Assembly: GCA_964552395.1 (NCBI GenBank)
Contig: CAZKGM010000015.1
Coordinates: 6,572 to 70,571 of the forward strand
Source: JAJDNH01 sp964552395
GTDB taxonomy: Bacteria; Acidobacteriota; Thermoanaerobaculia; Thermoanaerobaculales; Sulfomarinibacteraceae
DNA: 64,000 bases
Direction: 5' to 3'
Positions within the stretch are counted from its first letter, which is position 1. Every line of letters begins with the position of its first letter. Shown piece after piece: positions 7,854 through 16,634 of this stretch. A program made the position numbers and the translations under genes. Under the pieces are notes generated by a model. The model had not been told where the DNA came from, did not search any database, and worked only from the letters and a program-made list of their open reading frames with translations.

Positions 7854-9155
7854 TTAGCCCGCTCGGCGGCGGCGCAGGGCGCGGGCGGTGGGGACCGCGA
7901 GCGCAGCAACGGCTGCCGCCGCGGTCCACAGCACCAGGCGGTCGGTCGGAGCCGGCAGCGCGAGGGCAGCCGCCACCGCGCGCACCAGGTTGGCGGCACC
8001 GAGCAGCACCGCAACCGCGCACACCGCCACCGTGAGGAAGTTGGCAGGCGTACGGTTGATCCCGCCATCGCCGAGCAGGGCGCGGTCGTTGACCACCAGC
8101 AGCAGGAACACGGCGACCAGCGGCAGCAGCACGCCGTTGAGCGCCTGCGCCGCGATGATCGCGGGGATCGGCCGCACTCCGGTGGCACCGAGGCCGACGC
8201 CAACCAGGAGCACTGCGAGCCAGACGGCGCGGTAGCACCACGCCCGCTCGCCCCACAGCCGTCCCGCCCGGGAGTGGGAGAACAGGCTGCGGGCCGTGAT
8301 CGCCGCCGCCAGCGGCGCGGTGATCGCCGAGGAAAAGCCGGCCGCGAACAGCCCGGCCGCGAACAGCCCCCGCCCCCAGGCGCCGAAACGCGCGGCCAGA
8401 ACGCCGGCCAGCTCCGCGTAGCCGAAGGCGCCGGTGACCGCGCTCCCCACCACCACGATGGCCATCGAGATCAATCCCCCCAGCACGATCGCCACTGCGA
8501 GTCCGAATCTCATCTCGTCGAGCCGCTGGCCGGCCGCGATCCCGGAGCCCAGGAACAGGTTGTAGGGCACGACCGTGGTGCCCACGAGCCCGAGCACAAG
8601 CAGCCCGGCGCCGGCAGGCACGCTCGGCACCACCGCCCCCAGCACCAGCGCGCCGGCCACCGGGCGCAGCGCGGCCGCGGTGTAGAGGAACGCCACCCCC
8701 ATCACCGCAACCAGGACGCTCATGACCCGCACCACGGTGCGCGTGCTGCCCAGCCACAGCAACGTGCCGGCCCCCGCACCGAGCGCCACTGCGACCAGCG
8801 GGGGAGGCACGGCCGCGACCAGGCCGACGCCGGCCGCCGCGCCGAGGATGTTGCCGCCCTCGTAGGCCGCACAACCGAGCAGGATCGCCCCCGCCGCGGT
8901 GGCCACCATCCAGGACGCGCCGACGCCGCCGCGCCGCGGCGGCCGCAGCGCCTCGCCAAGCGTCCTTCCCGACAGCACGGTGATGCGGGCGCTCGCTTCC
9001 TGCAGCACCAGGCAGGCCACGGTGGAGAAGGTGAGCGCCCACAGCAGCGCAGGTCCGAAGCGCGCCCCCGCCGAGGCGCAGGTCGTCACCGTCCCCGGGC
9101 CGATGAAGGCCGCCGCGATCACCGACCAGAACGCCACCGCCAGCAGCCGTCTCAC
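7854..9155 (-). CDS. NRAMP-family-like transporter with non-canonical substrate site
   Basis: 433 residues, about 11 hydrophobic segments. It starts with GTG at 9155, overlapping the hyuB stop by 4 nt, with GGAGG upstream. Fold-level resemblance to NRAMP is clear (WSVIAAAFIGPGTVTTCASA in TM1, LLWALTFSTVACLVLQEASA in TM2, TTVVPYNLFLGSG in TM6). However, the TM1 metal motif DPGN is GPGT here (residues 19-22), and the TM6 M/A-P-H motif is VPY (about 196-198), so the Mn/Fe-coordinating Asp, Asn and Met/His are missing. Translational coupling to HyuA/HyuB suggests that it imports their organic substrate (5-oxoproline- or hydantoin-like) rather than a metal. This is inference. Confidence 0.82.
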   Translation of the reverse strand: MRRLLAVAFWSVIAAAFIGPGTVTTCASAGARFGPALLWALTFSTVACLVLQEASARITVLSGRTLGEALRPPRRGGVGASWMVATAAGAILLGCAAYEGGNILGAAAGVGLVAAVPPPLVAVALGAGAGTLLWLGSTRTVVRVMSVLVAVMGVAFLYTAAALRPVAGALVLGAVVPSVPAGAGLLVLGLVGTTVVPYNLFLGSGIAAGQRLDEMRFGLAVAIVLGGLISMAIVVVGSAVTGAFGYAELAGVLAARFGAWGRGLFAAGLFAAGFSSAITAPLAAAITARSLFSHSRAGRLWGERAWCYRAVWLAVLLVGVGLGATGVRPIPAIIAAQALNGVLLPLVAVFLLLVVNDRALLGDGGINRTPANFLTVAVCAVAVLLGAANLVRAVAAALALPAPTDRLVLWTAAAAVAALAVPTARALRRRRAG

Positions 9156-10708
9156 GAGTCAGCCTCCGGCGCACCCCAGCCGCCGCCGCCCGGCGTCTCG
9201 AGCACCAGGCGGTCTCCGGGACCGACCTCGCAGCCGTCCACCGGCCCCAGCTCGAGGACCGCACCGCCGGCCCGGATCACGCGCTGCCGCCCGGTCGCCC
9301 CGGTCGCGCCCCCGGCCATGCCGTACGGCGCTACGGTTCGGTGCTGGGACAGCACGGACAGGCTCATTGGCGCCAGGAATACGAGCTCTCGCAGCGCCCC
9401 GTCGCCGCCGCGCCGCCGCCCGCGCCCGCCCGAGCCGCGGCGGATGGCGAACCGTTCCACTCGCACCGGGTAGCGGTGCTCCACCACCTCCGGGTCGGTG
9501 ATGCGGGTGTTGGTCATGTGGCTGTGCACGGCGTCCGCGCCGGCTGCATCCGCAGTGGCGCCGACGCCGCCGCACACAGTCTCGTAGTAGCCGAAGTGCT
9601 CGTTTCCGAACAGCACGTTGTTCATCGTGCCCTGCGAGCAGGCGGCCAGCCCGAGCGCCTTGAGCAGCAGGTCCACGAGCCGTTGGCTGGTCTCGACGTT
9701 GCCGCCGACCACGGCCGGCGCCTGGCGCGGGTCGGCCGGGAACGGCGGGTCGAGCAGCCCGGACGGGATCACCAGCTCCACCGGCGCGAGCAGCCCCTCG
9801 TTCAGCGGCAGCGGCGCCGCAACCAGGAGGCGGAGCACGTAGAGCACGACGCTGGTGACTATGGCCGGCGTCGCGTTGAGGTTGCCGGGGTGGACGCCGC
9901 CGCTGCCCGTGAAGTCGATGCAGGCGCGATCCCCTGCTACGCACACCTCGACGGTCAGCGGCGTGCCATCGTCGAGGCTCTCCTGCGCCCGGTAGACGCC
10001 TGCCGGCAGGCGGCCGAGCGCGGCCCGGGCGTGGTGCTCGGCGAGCTCTTCGACCGCCGCCATGAAGTGGAGCACGGCGGCGGGCCCGTGGAGCTCCGCC
10101 AGTGTCTCGAGTGCGGCAGCACCGTGCCGGTTGGCGGCAACCGCCGCGGCCAGGTCGGCGAGGTTGTCGCCCACCGCTCGCGACGGGTACGGACCGCCCC
10201 TCAGCAACGCCTCGATTTCCGCCCAGCGCGGCTCGCCGGCGAACACCAGCAGTTGCGGCGCGATCACCACACCCTCCTCGGCGAGACAGCTCGCGTTCGG
10301 GGGCATCGAGCCGGGGCGGGTGCCACCGATCTCGGCGTGGTGGGCACGGCTCGCGACGTAGCCCAGGAGGTCGCCACCGCCGAACACCGGGGTGATCACG
10401 GTGACGTCGGGCAGGTGCGAGCCGCCGAACGCGGGGTGGTTGGTGACCGCGACGTCGCCCGGGCCCAGGGGAAGCTCCGCCACGACCCGCCGCACGCACA
10501 GCCCGAGCGAGCCGAGGTGGACCGGGATGTGGGGCGCGTTGACCACCAGGCGCCCGCATGGGTCCAGCAGCGCACAGGAGAAGTCGAGGCGCTCCTTGAC
10601 GTTGGTGGAGAGCGCAGTGCGCCGCAGCATCTCCCCCATCTCGCGGGCGATGGTCGTGAAGCGGTTGACGAACAGCTCGAGCCGCACGGCGTCGGGACGG
10701 TCAGTCAT
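9152..10708 (-). CDS. hyuB: Hydantoinase B/oxoprolinase family subunit (HyuB)
   Basis: 518 residues from the ATG at 10708. A GTG 15 nt upstream is the alternative, but a G-rich Shine-Dalgarno-like run sits just before 10708. Family blocks are visible: NVKERLDFSCALLDPCGRL, NAPHIPVHLGSLG, DVAVTNHPAFGGSHLPDVTV, CIDFTGSGGVHPGNLNATPA near the middle, and a Gly-rich C-terminus (LETPGGGGWG). With HyuA it forms the ATP-dependent enzyme that opens 5-oxoproline- or hydantoin-type rings. Its start overlaps the end of hyuA by 8 nt and its stop overlaps the transporter start, so the three are translated together. Confidence 0.92.
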   Translation of the reverse strand: MTDRPDAVRLELFVNRFTTIAREMGEMLRRTALSTNVKERLDFSCALLDPCGRLVVNAPHIPVHLGSLGLCVRRVVAELPLGPGDVAVTNHPAFGGSHLPDVTVITPVFGGGDLLGYVASRAHHAEIGGTRPGSMPPNASCLAEEGVVIAPQLLVFAGEPRWAEIEALLRGGPYPSRAVGDNLADLAAAVAANRHGAAALETLAELHGPAAVLHFMAAVEELAEHHARAALGRLPAGVYRAQESLDDGTPLTVEVCVAGDRACIDFTGSGGVHPGNLNATPAIVTSVVLYVLRLLVAAPLPLNEGLLAPVELVIPSGLLDPPFPADPRQAPAVVGGNVETSQRLVDLLLKALGLAACSQGTMNNVLFGNEHFGYYETVCGGVGATADAAGADAVHSHMTNTRITDPEVVEHRYPVRVERFAIRRGSGGRGRRRGGDGALRELVFLAPMSLSVLSQHRTVAPYGMAGGATGATGRQRVIRAGGAVLELGPVDGCEVGPGDRLVLETPGGGGWGAPEADS

Positions 10709-12914
10709 CGCCGCCCCCCGCACGGAGCACGAGGGCGCCGGAGGCGTCCACCTCGGCTCTCCACCCCGGCTCGATCACTGTCGCGCTGTGGCGCTCGAAC
10801 ACCAACGCCGGACCTGAAGTCTCGGCGCCGACCTCGAGCTCGGCACGCTCGTGGACCGCGACCTGCCGCCACGCGCCGCCCACGAAGCAGCGGCGCCGGC
10901 CGGCCGCAGCGGGTGCCGGCACAGCGGTCGGGACCGTCGCCGAGAGCGGGTCTGGCCGTGACGAGGCCACGACCCGCACCGACTCGAGCTCCACCTCGCG
11001 ACCCTCGGGCCGATAGCCGTAGAGCGCCTCGTAGGCGCGGAGGAACGAGGCCGCCGGTGGCACGCCGAGCTCGTGCTCCACCGCCAGCACGCTGTCCTGA
11101 CCGAGGAAGCGCATGTTGAGGATGCGCCGGCGCACTCTCACCTCTTCGGCCGCCACACCTTCCCCTGCCACGGCGGCGGACGCCTCCGTGCCGAGCTCGG
11201 CGAGCAGGTCCTCGAGCCCGCCTTCCACGGTGGCCAGCGGGCGCAGCACCTGGCGCTCGGCGAAGCGCTCGACGACCGCTCGGCCCAGGCCGAGAGCGGA
11301 GAGCAGGCCGGCATCGACAGGGACCACAATCGTCGTCATGCCGAGCAGGCGAGCGACCGCGCAGGCGTGCTGGGCGCCGGCGCCGCCGAACGCCACCAGC
11401 GCGTGGTCGGCCGGGTCGTAGCCGCGGCGCAGCGAGATGCGCCGAATCGCGTCGGCCATGCGCTCGTTGGCGATGTCGAGAAGGCCCTCGAGCACCGCTT
11501 CGAGACCGGCGCCCCCGACCGCGGCAACCAGGTCCTCAGCGGCGCGGCGGGCGACGGCCGGGTCGATGGGGATCTCGAAGCGCTCCGGGTCGAGACGGCC
11601 CAGCAACAGGTTGACGTCGGTCACCGTGAGCGGGCCCCCTGCCCCGTAGCAGGCCGGTCCGGGATCGGCGCCCGCGCTCTCTGGCCCCACCAGCAGGCGG
11701 CGCCCGTCGAACCGGCAGATCGAGCCACCGCCGGCCGCCACCGTCTCCACGGCGAGGGCCGGGGCGACCAGGTGGGCGTCGCCAACGCGGTGTTCGAAGA
11801 GGTACTCGAAGTCGCTCTCGAAGCGCGCCACATCGGTCGAGGTGCCGCCCATGTCGAAGCTGATGACGCGCGCGAACCCGGCCCGTCCACCGGCCCACGC
11901 CGCACCGACGACGCCGCCGGCCGGGCCCGAGAGCAGGCTGTCCTTGGCACGGTACTCCTCGGCGCGCACCAGACCCCCGGCGCTGGTCATCACGTGCAGT
12001 GTGCCGTCGCCGCCGAGCGCCCCGGAGACCCGCGACAGGTAGTCGGAGATGACCGGAGCCAACGTCGCGTCGACGACCGCAGTCTCGGCCCGCGGCAGCA
12101 GCCGGATGAACGGTGCGAGCTGCGCCGAGGAGGACACGTGCGCAAAGCCGATCTGGCGCAGGAGGTCGCTCACGGCCCGCTCGTGGGCCGGATTCCGGTA
12201 GGCGTGCATGAGCGCGACCGCGGCGCATGAGACGCCGCCTGCGAGCAGCGCCTCGGCGGCCGGCCTCAGCACCGCGAGATCGGGGGCCCTGAGCACTGAT
12301 CCGTCCGCGGCAAGCCGCTCGTCGACCTCGACCACGGCGGCGAACAGCGGCGCCGGCTTGTCCACCGCCAGCGCGAACAGCTCCGGCCGTTGCTGAGTGC
12401 CTATCAGCAGGAGGTCGCCGAACCCGGCGGTGATGAACAGCGCCACCGGCGCGCCGCGCCGCTCAAGGAGCGCGTTGGTGCCGCGGGTGGTCGCCAGGCG
12501 CATCGCCATCGGTGGCAGCGGCCGTCCACACGGGGTGCCGGTGAGGAGGCGTGCGCCGAGCACCGGAGCCTCGTCGTCGGTACGCAGCTCGAACCCGCGC
12601 CCCGGTCCGGCGCCTTGCGGCGCGTCCGCGGCCAGTGCGATCGTGCCACTCTCCGCCTCCCAGCCCGCCACCGGTACGCCGGCCGCACGGTCGCCGACGA
12701 GCGAGAACGTGCACCCGGCAAAGAAGTCACCGGCTAGCTGCCAGCGCGCGTCCACCTCGACCGACCGGGCGTCGCGCAGGGCCGCGATGCGGCCGCGCAG
12801 CGCGCTCGAGGAAAGCACCTTGGCGCGGTGGAGGCGGCCTTCCGGGTCGATCCCGAGGCAGTCGGTGAACGTCCCTCCGGTGTCCACCCACACCCGCCAC
12901 GGCGTCGCCGTCAC
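10701..12914 (-). CDS. hyuA: Hydantoinase A/oxoprolinase family ATPase subunit (HyuA)
   Basis: 737 residues from a GTG at 12914, preceded by GGAGG at 8 nt. An upstream in-frame start at 12983 lies inside the -10 element and is rejected. The ASKHA-type phosphate-binding start WRVWVDTGGTFTDCLG is at residues 5-20. A second nucleotide-binding block, RVISFDMGGTSTDVARF, and a metal- or substrate-binding region (AGGGSICRFDGR, SAGADPGPACYG) follow, then the HyuA C-terminal domain. It activates a cyclic amide with ATP for ring opening and acts with HyuB. Which ring (5-oxoproline, hydantoin, N-methylhydantoin, or acetone-carboxylase-like chemistry) cannot be told from sequence alone. Confidence 0.92.
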   Translation of the reverse strand: MTATPWRVWVDTGGTFTDCLGIDPEGRLHRAKVLSSSALRGRIAALRDARSVEVDARWQLAGDFFAGCTFSLVGDRAAGVPVAGWEAESGTIALAADAPQGAGPGRGFELRTDDEAPVLGARLLTGTPCGRPLPPMAMRLATTRGTNALLERRGAPVALFITAGFGDLLLIGTQQRPELFALAVDKPAPLFAAVVEVDERLAADGSVLRAPDLAVLRPAAEALLAGGVSCAAVALMHAYRNPAHERAVSDLLRQIGFAHVSSSAQLAPFIRLLPRAETAVVDATLAPVISDYLSRVSGALGGDGTLHVMTSAGGLVRAEEYRAKDSLLSGPAGGVVGAAWAGGRAGFARVISFDMGGTSTDVARFESDFEYLFEHRVGDAHLVAPALAVETVAAGGGSICRFDGRRLLVGPESAGADPGPACYGAGGPLTVTDVNLLLGRLDPERFEIPIDPAVARRAAEDLVAAVGGAGLEAVLEGLLDIANERMADAIRRISLRRGYDPADHALVAFGGAGAQHACAVARLLGMTTIVVPVDAGLLSALGLGRAVVERFAERQVLRPLATVEGGLEDLLAELGTEASAAVAGEGVAAEEVRVRRRILNMRFLGQDSVLAVEHELGVPPAASFLRAYEALYGYRPEGREVELESVRVVASSRPDPLSATVPTAVPAPAAAGRRRCFVGGAWRQVAVHERAELEVGAETSGPALVFERHSATVIEPGWRAEVDASGALVLRAGGGDD

Positions 12915-12982
12915 GCCCGCGTCCTCCGGGGCCAACTCGCGGGCCGGGCCTGCTCGAGCCTGTCCATGACCATGCCGCAGCA

Positions 12983-12988
12983 ACTATA
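12983..12988 (-). promoter_or_regulatory. Likely -10 element (TATAGT) of the hyuA-hyuB-transporter operon
   Basis: On the minus strand TATAGT lies about 70 nt before the GTG start at 12914, giving a leader of about 60 nt with a Shine-Dalgarno. No strong -35 is seen. It faces the divergent -10 at 13025. Confidence 0.4.
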
Positions 12989-13024
12989 CACGCGGCATGC
13001 TCGAAGTTCGGGGCTGCGACCAGG

Positions 13025-13030
13025 TATCAT
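13025..13030 (+). promoter_or_regulatory. Likely -10 element (TATCAT) of the cation-efflux gene
   Basis: TATCAT overlaps an upstream in-frame ATG (13029) and so favours the start at 13068, which has a GAGGGA Shine-Dalgarno. The -35 is weak. Confidence 0.4.
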
Positions 13031-13067
13031 GTCGACGCGGAACGCCGACAGCGAGGGACCGCCCACG

Positions 13068-13697
13068 ATGACAGAGATCTCACCCGACCAGAAGAGCCGC
13101 TGGATGCGAATCGCGCACCGCCTTGTGGTGGCAACGATGGGGTACAACGCCATCGAGGCGGGAGTGGCGTTGGCCTCCGGGATCGTGGCTCACAGCATCG
13201 CCCTGGTCGGCTTCGGCCTCGACAGCGTTATAGAGCTGGCCGCGGCGGCCGTCCTGCTATGGCGGCTGCGCCTCGAACGACGCGGGGCCGACGAGGAGAG
13301 CGTCGAGAGGACGGAGCGTCGGGTGCTCGTATTCGTCGGTATCACCTTCCTGCTCCTGGCTGCTTACGTCGGGTTCGAGGCGGTGTGGACCCTGAGGAAC
13401 CACGAGGCTGCCGCGGAGAGCACCGTCGGGATCGTCCTCGCCGCCGCATCGCTGGTGCTCATGCCGCTGATCTCCTGGGCCAAGCTGCGGGCGGCAGCCA
13501 AGATCGGAAGCGGCGCGCTGCGCGCCGAGGCCAAGGAAACGCTGGCCTGCTCCTACCTGTCCTTCACCCTGCTGCTGGGCCTGGTCTGCAACGCGGTCGC
13601 GGGCTGGTGGTGGGCCGACCCGCTGGCCGCCCTGCTGATGGTGCCGTGGCTGGTCCGCGAGGGGATCGAGGGGATCCGCGGCGAGGACGACGACTGA
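13068..13697 (+). CDS. Cation diffusion facilitator-like membrane protein without C-terminal domain
   Basis: 209 residues from the ATG at 13068. The frame is open further upstream, but the -10 element and GAGGGA support this start. Five to six transmembrane segments resemble the CDF membrane domain: GIVAHSIALVGFGLDSVIEL in the position of the metal-binding TM2, and GSGALRAEAKETLACSYLSF with TM5-like polar residues. The cytoplasmic metallochaperone-like C-terminal domain of full CDF proteins is absent; the protein ends soon after WWADPLAALLMVPWLV with an acidic tail. It probably exports a divalent cation or acts as a CDF-like carrier; the substrate is unknown. Confidence 0.75.
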   Translation: MTEISPDQKSRWMRIAHRLVVATMGYNAIEAGVALASGIVAHSIALVGFGLDSVIELAAAAVLLWRLRLERRGADEESVERTERRVLVFVGITFLLLAAYVGFEAVWTLRNHEAAAESTVGIVLAAASLVLMPLISWAKLRAAAKIGSGALRAEAKETLACSYLSFTLLLGLVCNAVAGWWWADPLAALLMVPWLVREGIEGIRGEDDD

Positions 13698-13770
13698 CTC
13701 CACCACCCCACCGGGCGCCTACACTGACCCGATCCTGCACCGACGACATGGTCAGGTTGTGGCAGCAACT

Positions 13771-13860
13771 GAACCGCGAAGGCGCGAAGAACGCAAAGAT
13801 CAGAAGAGAATAAGCTTCCTTTGCGGACTTGGCGGCCTTAGCGGCTTGGCAGTTCAGACG
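13771..13860 (+). repeat. 9-nt-periodic inverted repeat (copy B)
   Basis: Left arm 13771-13814 has CGCGAAGG/CGCGAAGAA/CGCAAAG units. Right arm 13815-13860 read on the minus strand has exact 9-nt units CCGCTAAGG, CCGCCAAGT, CCGCAAAGG. The two arms can fold into a long imperfect hairpin between two convergent genes, a position suited to a bidirectional terminator. Confidence 0.7.
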
Positions 13861-13905
13861 TCATTCCCAGCTTTCACTGGTCGCATGCGGCCCAAGGGGG
13901 TTCCG

Positions 13906-14958
13906 TCACCCGCCGATGGGGCGCAGGAACGTTACCACCGGCCGCCAGGTCCAGCCCGAGAGGACTATGGCGGCGACCACCGGCGTCTTGAGCTCGTCGA
14001 GGTTGAAGGCGTAACGGTAGGCGGCGTCCACCCGCCAGCCGTCATCGCGGAACAGCACTCCGTACTGCGCGCCGGCCTCCACCTGGCAGAATACGATGCC
14101 ACGGAAGAACGATGCCGACCAAGCTGCCGTCGGCACCCCTGCGGACCACCTGACCTTGCGCTGTGAATCGATCGCACGGACAATGCGCCGCTCGGGATCG
14201 AGCCGCATCGTGACGCGGTGAACGATCGTCAACCCAGCTTTTTCGAACAGCCCGGTCCACCGTGCGTCGGCGAGACGCCACTCGGCAGTCATCCTCCCCG
14301 GCCGCTTCTCACGGATGGCGGCGGGCACGTCGAGCTCATTGATCTCGAGCAGGCGGGAGCGCAAGGCATCGAAGTCGAGAGGCCGCGTCTTCCTGGGCGG
14401 TTCGATGCTGGCCGCCCACGCCGCTCCCCGCGCCATCGCCACCGCAACCAGTACCACGTAGATGCCGACCCCCCACAGGAACAGCCCAAGGTGATGTTTA
14501 AGGAGCTCGTAGACCAGGTTCTTCTCGGGGTTCTCAACGATGAATGGAAGGGCGGCCAGCGCACTGTCCACCTGCCGCCGGTCCCTGCCCTCGATCGAGA
14601 GCACGAAACCGTCGACGGGAAGGATCCGTCCGGCGCGACCGTCGTCGGAGCGGATGTACCGCCAGTCGTGCCCGGTCTTGTCGATCCTCTTCATCGGCAC
14701 CGTCGCAGCGAGCTCATCGGCGGTCTTCCCGGCCCCCTCCACGACATCGGCCCGCCGCACGACCACCATCGCGCCCTCAACCTGCCGCTCCGCGCCGACC
14801 CAGGCGCCCGGCTCAGCGTCCTGCGATAGCACGAACGGCGGCGGCCCGAGCAGGCCGAGCAGGAGGAGGCCGGCCGTGGGGCCGGCGATCGAGACGAAGG
14901 CGGCCGGAAACAGGACGATCACGCGCCAGCGCCGGCACCGCAACGGCGGACCTTCCAT
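13906..14958 (-). CDS. Membrane protein of unknown function
   Basis: 350 residues; an excellent GGAGGTGAG lies directly before the ATG. A first membrane segment at about 14-38 is followed by an extracytoplasmic region of about 115 residues with SIEGRDRRQVDSALAALPF. A second membrane segment lies at about 155-178 (LGLFLWGVGIYVVLVAVAMA), followed by a cytoplasmic C-terminal half of about 170 residues. That half contains MTAEWRLADARWTGLFEKAG and a repeated beta-strand pattern (VTMRLDPERRIVRAID). I recognise no family. The architecture, two membrane spans flanking a sensor-like loop, could be structural or regulatory. Confidence 0.75.
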   Translation of the reverse strand: MEGPPLRCRRWRVIVLFPAAFVSIAGPTAGLLLLGLLGPPPFVLSQDAEPGAWVGAERQVEGAMVVVRRADVVEGAGKTADELAATVPMKRIDKTGHDWRYIRSDDGRAGRILPVDGFVLSIEGRDRRQVDSALAALPFIVENPEKNLVYELLKHHLGLFLWGVGIYVVLVAVAMARGAAWAASIEPPRKTRPLDFDALRSRLLEINELDVPAAIREKRPGRMTAEWRLADARWTGLFEKAGLTIVHRVTMRLDPERRIVRAIDSQRKVRWSAGVPTAAWSASFFRGIVFCQVEAGAQYGVLFRDDGWRVDAAYRYAFNLDELKTPVVAAIVLSGWTWRPVVTFLRPIGG

Positions 14959-15030
14959 CTCACCTCCCTGGGAAGAACACCATCAAGTGTGACCGATCTC
15001 CTGAGACATTTCCAGCCCGACCCCGGGGGC

Positions 15031-15696
15031 TCAGGCGACGAGCTTCCCGGAGGTGGTGATCTCGACCCCGCGCGCTGCGAGGTCGCGCCGCACACGCTCA
15101 TCCGAGGCGCGATCTACGGGACGGCTCAGGTCCCACAGCACGACGGTGCGGAAGCCGGCGGCCCGGGCATCCTCGGCGCTCCACTTGACACAGAAGTCGC
15201 GGGCCAGGCCGCAGATCACCACCTGCTCCACACCCAGCTCGAGCAGCAGGCCGGCAAGCCCGGTGGGTGGCCGTCGGCCGTGCCTGTCCCAGTTATTGCG
15301 GAAGCAAGAGTAGGAGTCGACCTCCGGGTCGTTTCCCTTGCGCACGATGGCCGAGACGCAGGCCCAGGGCAGGGCATCGTGAAGCGCGGCGCCGGGTGTC
15401 TTCTGCACGCAGTGTTCGGGCCACAGAATCTGCTCCCTGCCCCACAGATCGATCACGTCAAAGGGGCTCCGGCCAGGGTGGCTCGACGCGAACGAGATGT
15501 GGCCCGGGGGATGCCAGTCCTGGGTGGCGATGACACGGCCGAACATCCCGCTCGTCATCAGGCGTCCCACGGGATCGATCAAGAAGTCCGCCTCGTCCAC
15601 GGCCAGGGCGCCACCCGGCATGAAGTCCGGCTGCATATCCACAACCAGCAGCGCCGACCGGTCGCGGTCGACGGTGACCTTCGTTCGTTCGGTCAT
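15031..15696 (-). CDS. pncA: Nicotinamidase (isochorismatase superfamily)
   Basis: 221 residues from the ATG at 15696, with GGAGG 7 nt upstream; the frame extends to 15876 but without a ribosome site. The catalytic triad is visible: Asp in ALLVVDMQPDF, Lys in AIVRKGND, and Cys in CGLARDFCVKWSA. The metal site is TQDWHPPGHISFAS (D-x-H and a second His). The substrate-pocket segment WPEHCVQKTPGA is typical of nicotinamidase. It hydrolyses nicotinamide to nicotinate in NAD salvage. Confidence 0.9.
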   Translation of the reverse strand: MTERTKVTVDRDRSALLVVDMQPDFMPGGALAVDEADFLIDPVGRLMTSGMFGRVIATQDWHPPGHISFASSHPGRSPFDVIDLWGREQILWPEHCVQKTPGAALHDALPWACVSAIVRKGNDPEVDSYSCFRNNWDRHGRRPPTGLAGLLLELGVEQVVICGLARDFCVKWSAEDARAAGFRTVVLWDLSRPVDRASDERVRRDLAARGVEITTSGKLVA

Positions 15697-15877
15697 CTTC
15701 TTTCCTCCACCTCGAGCCAACCTCCCTTCATCACAACATAGCTTGGCCGGGGAGCAATCCGACGGCCCCGCGCGCCCGAGCATGGATTCCTGAGCGGCAG
15801 GGAGTCCGGCCACCTCATCACCACCATGACGCGGAGTGCAGCCGGGCTCGAGGTCGGCCGTTCTCCGAGGTGTCACT

Positions 15878-15906
15878 TTGCGCTCGCGCCTCGCACCGTG
15901 TCTAAT
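15878..15906 (+). promoter_or_regulatory. Sigma70-like promoter of the two-component system
   Basis: The -35 TTGCGC (15878-15883), a 17-nt spacer and the -10 TCTAAT (15901-15906, five of six consensus bases) put transcription start near 15913. That gives a leader of about 47 nt with GGAGG before the GTG at 15960. Confidence 0.55.
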
Positions 15907-15959
15907 AGAGCCTAGGCCCAGCTGAATGGTGGTCTAGGGCTGGAGGTTGGAGGCCGGAC

Positions 15960-16634
15960 GTGCGGATTCTCGTGGTGGAGGACGATTCCCACATCGCCGA
16001 CTTTCTTGAGCGAGGCCTGACGGAGCACGGCTACGCGGTCGACGTTGCCGGCTCGGCCGAGACCGCCCTGGATCTCGTGAGCGAAGGCGTGCACGACGCC
16101 TTGATCGTGGACCTGATGCTGCCCGGCATGGACGGCCTGGCCTTCATCGAGCGCTGTCGCGGCCAAGGAGTGGCGGCACCGGTCCTGATCCTGTCGGCGC
16201 TGCGGTCGGTGGACGACCGGGTGCGCGGGCTCCACCTCGGGGGCGACGACTACCTGACCAAGCCGTTCGCACTCGCCGAGCTGCTCGCCCGGCTGCACGC
16301 CCTGCTGCGGAGGGCGACGCCCCAGCAGGCGGAGAGCCCACGTCTACAAGCGGCAGACCTCGAGATCGATCTCCTGCGGCGAGAGGTGCGCCGAGGTGGA
16401 CGGCTGATTGCGCTCTCACCGCGCGAGTTCGCGATTCTCGAGTACCTGTGCCGCAACACGGGCCGGGTCCTGACCCGTACCATGATCCTCGACCACGTCT
16501 GGCATACACGCTTCGACACTCAGACCAACGTCGTGGACGTCTACATCCACCGCCTCCGCGACAAGGTCGACCAGGGGTTTACGCGGCAGCTCATCCACAC
16601 CATCCGTGGGGTCGGCTATGTCCTCAAGGCGTAG
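15960..16634 (+). CDS. OmpR/PhoB-family response regulator
   Basis: 224 residues, GTG start with GGAGG upstream. The receiver domain (1-115) has the acidic pair VEDD, phospho-acceptor Asp51 in LIVDLMLPGMDG, and the conserved Lys in DYLTKPFALAEL. The C-terminal winged helix (about 128-224) has the usual LSPREFAILEYLCRN and RVLTRTMILDHVW, then NVVDVYIHRLRDKV and GVGYVLKA. It is a DNA-binding transcription factor activated by the adjacent kinase, whose start codon it overlaps by 17 nt. The targets are unknown; the plus-strand glycosyltransferase and efflux genes downstream are candidates. Confidence 0.95.
   Translation: MRILVVEDDSHIADFLERGLTEHGYAVDVAGSAETALDLVSEGVHDALIVDLMLPGMDGLAFIERCRGQGVAAPVLILSALRSVDDRVRGLHLGGDDYLTKPFALAELLARLHALLRRATPQQAESPRLQAADLEIDLLRREVRRGGRLIALSPREFAILEYLCRNTGRVLTRTMILDHVWHTRFDTQTNVVDVYIHRLRDKVDQGFTRQLIHTIRGVGYVLKA

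Noticed and set aside
7791..11119. Very long plus-strand open frames (7791-9473 and 9341-11119) opposite the transporter and hyu genes
   Set aside because: They are shadows of high-GC coding on the minus strand: Arg/Pro/Ala/His-rich translations with no domains or start signals.
13771..13860. CRISPR-like array
   Set aside because: The period is 9 nt with degenerate, inverted units and no spacers; there are no cas genes in the window.
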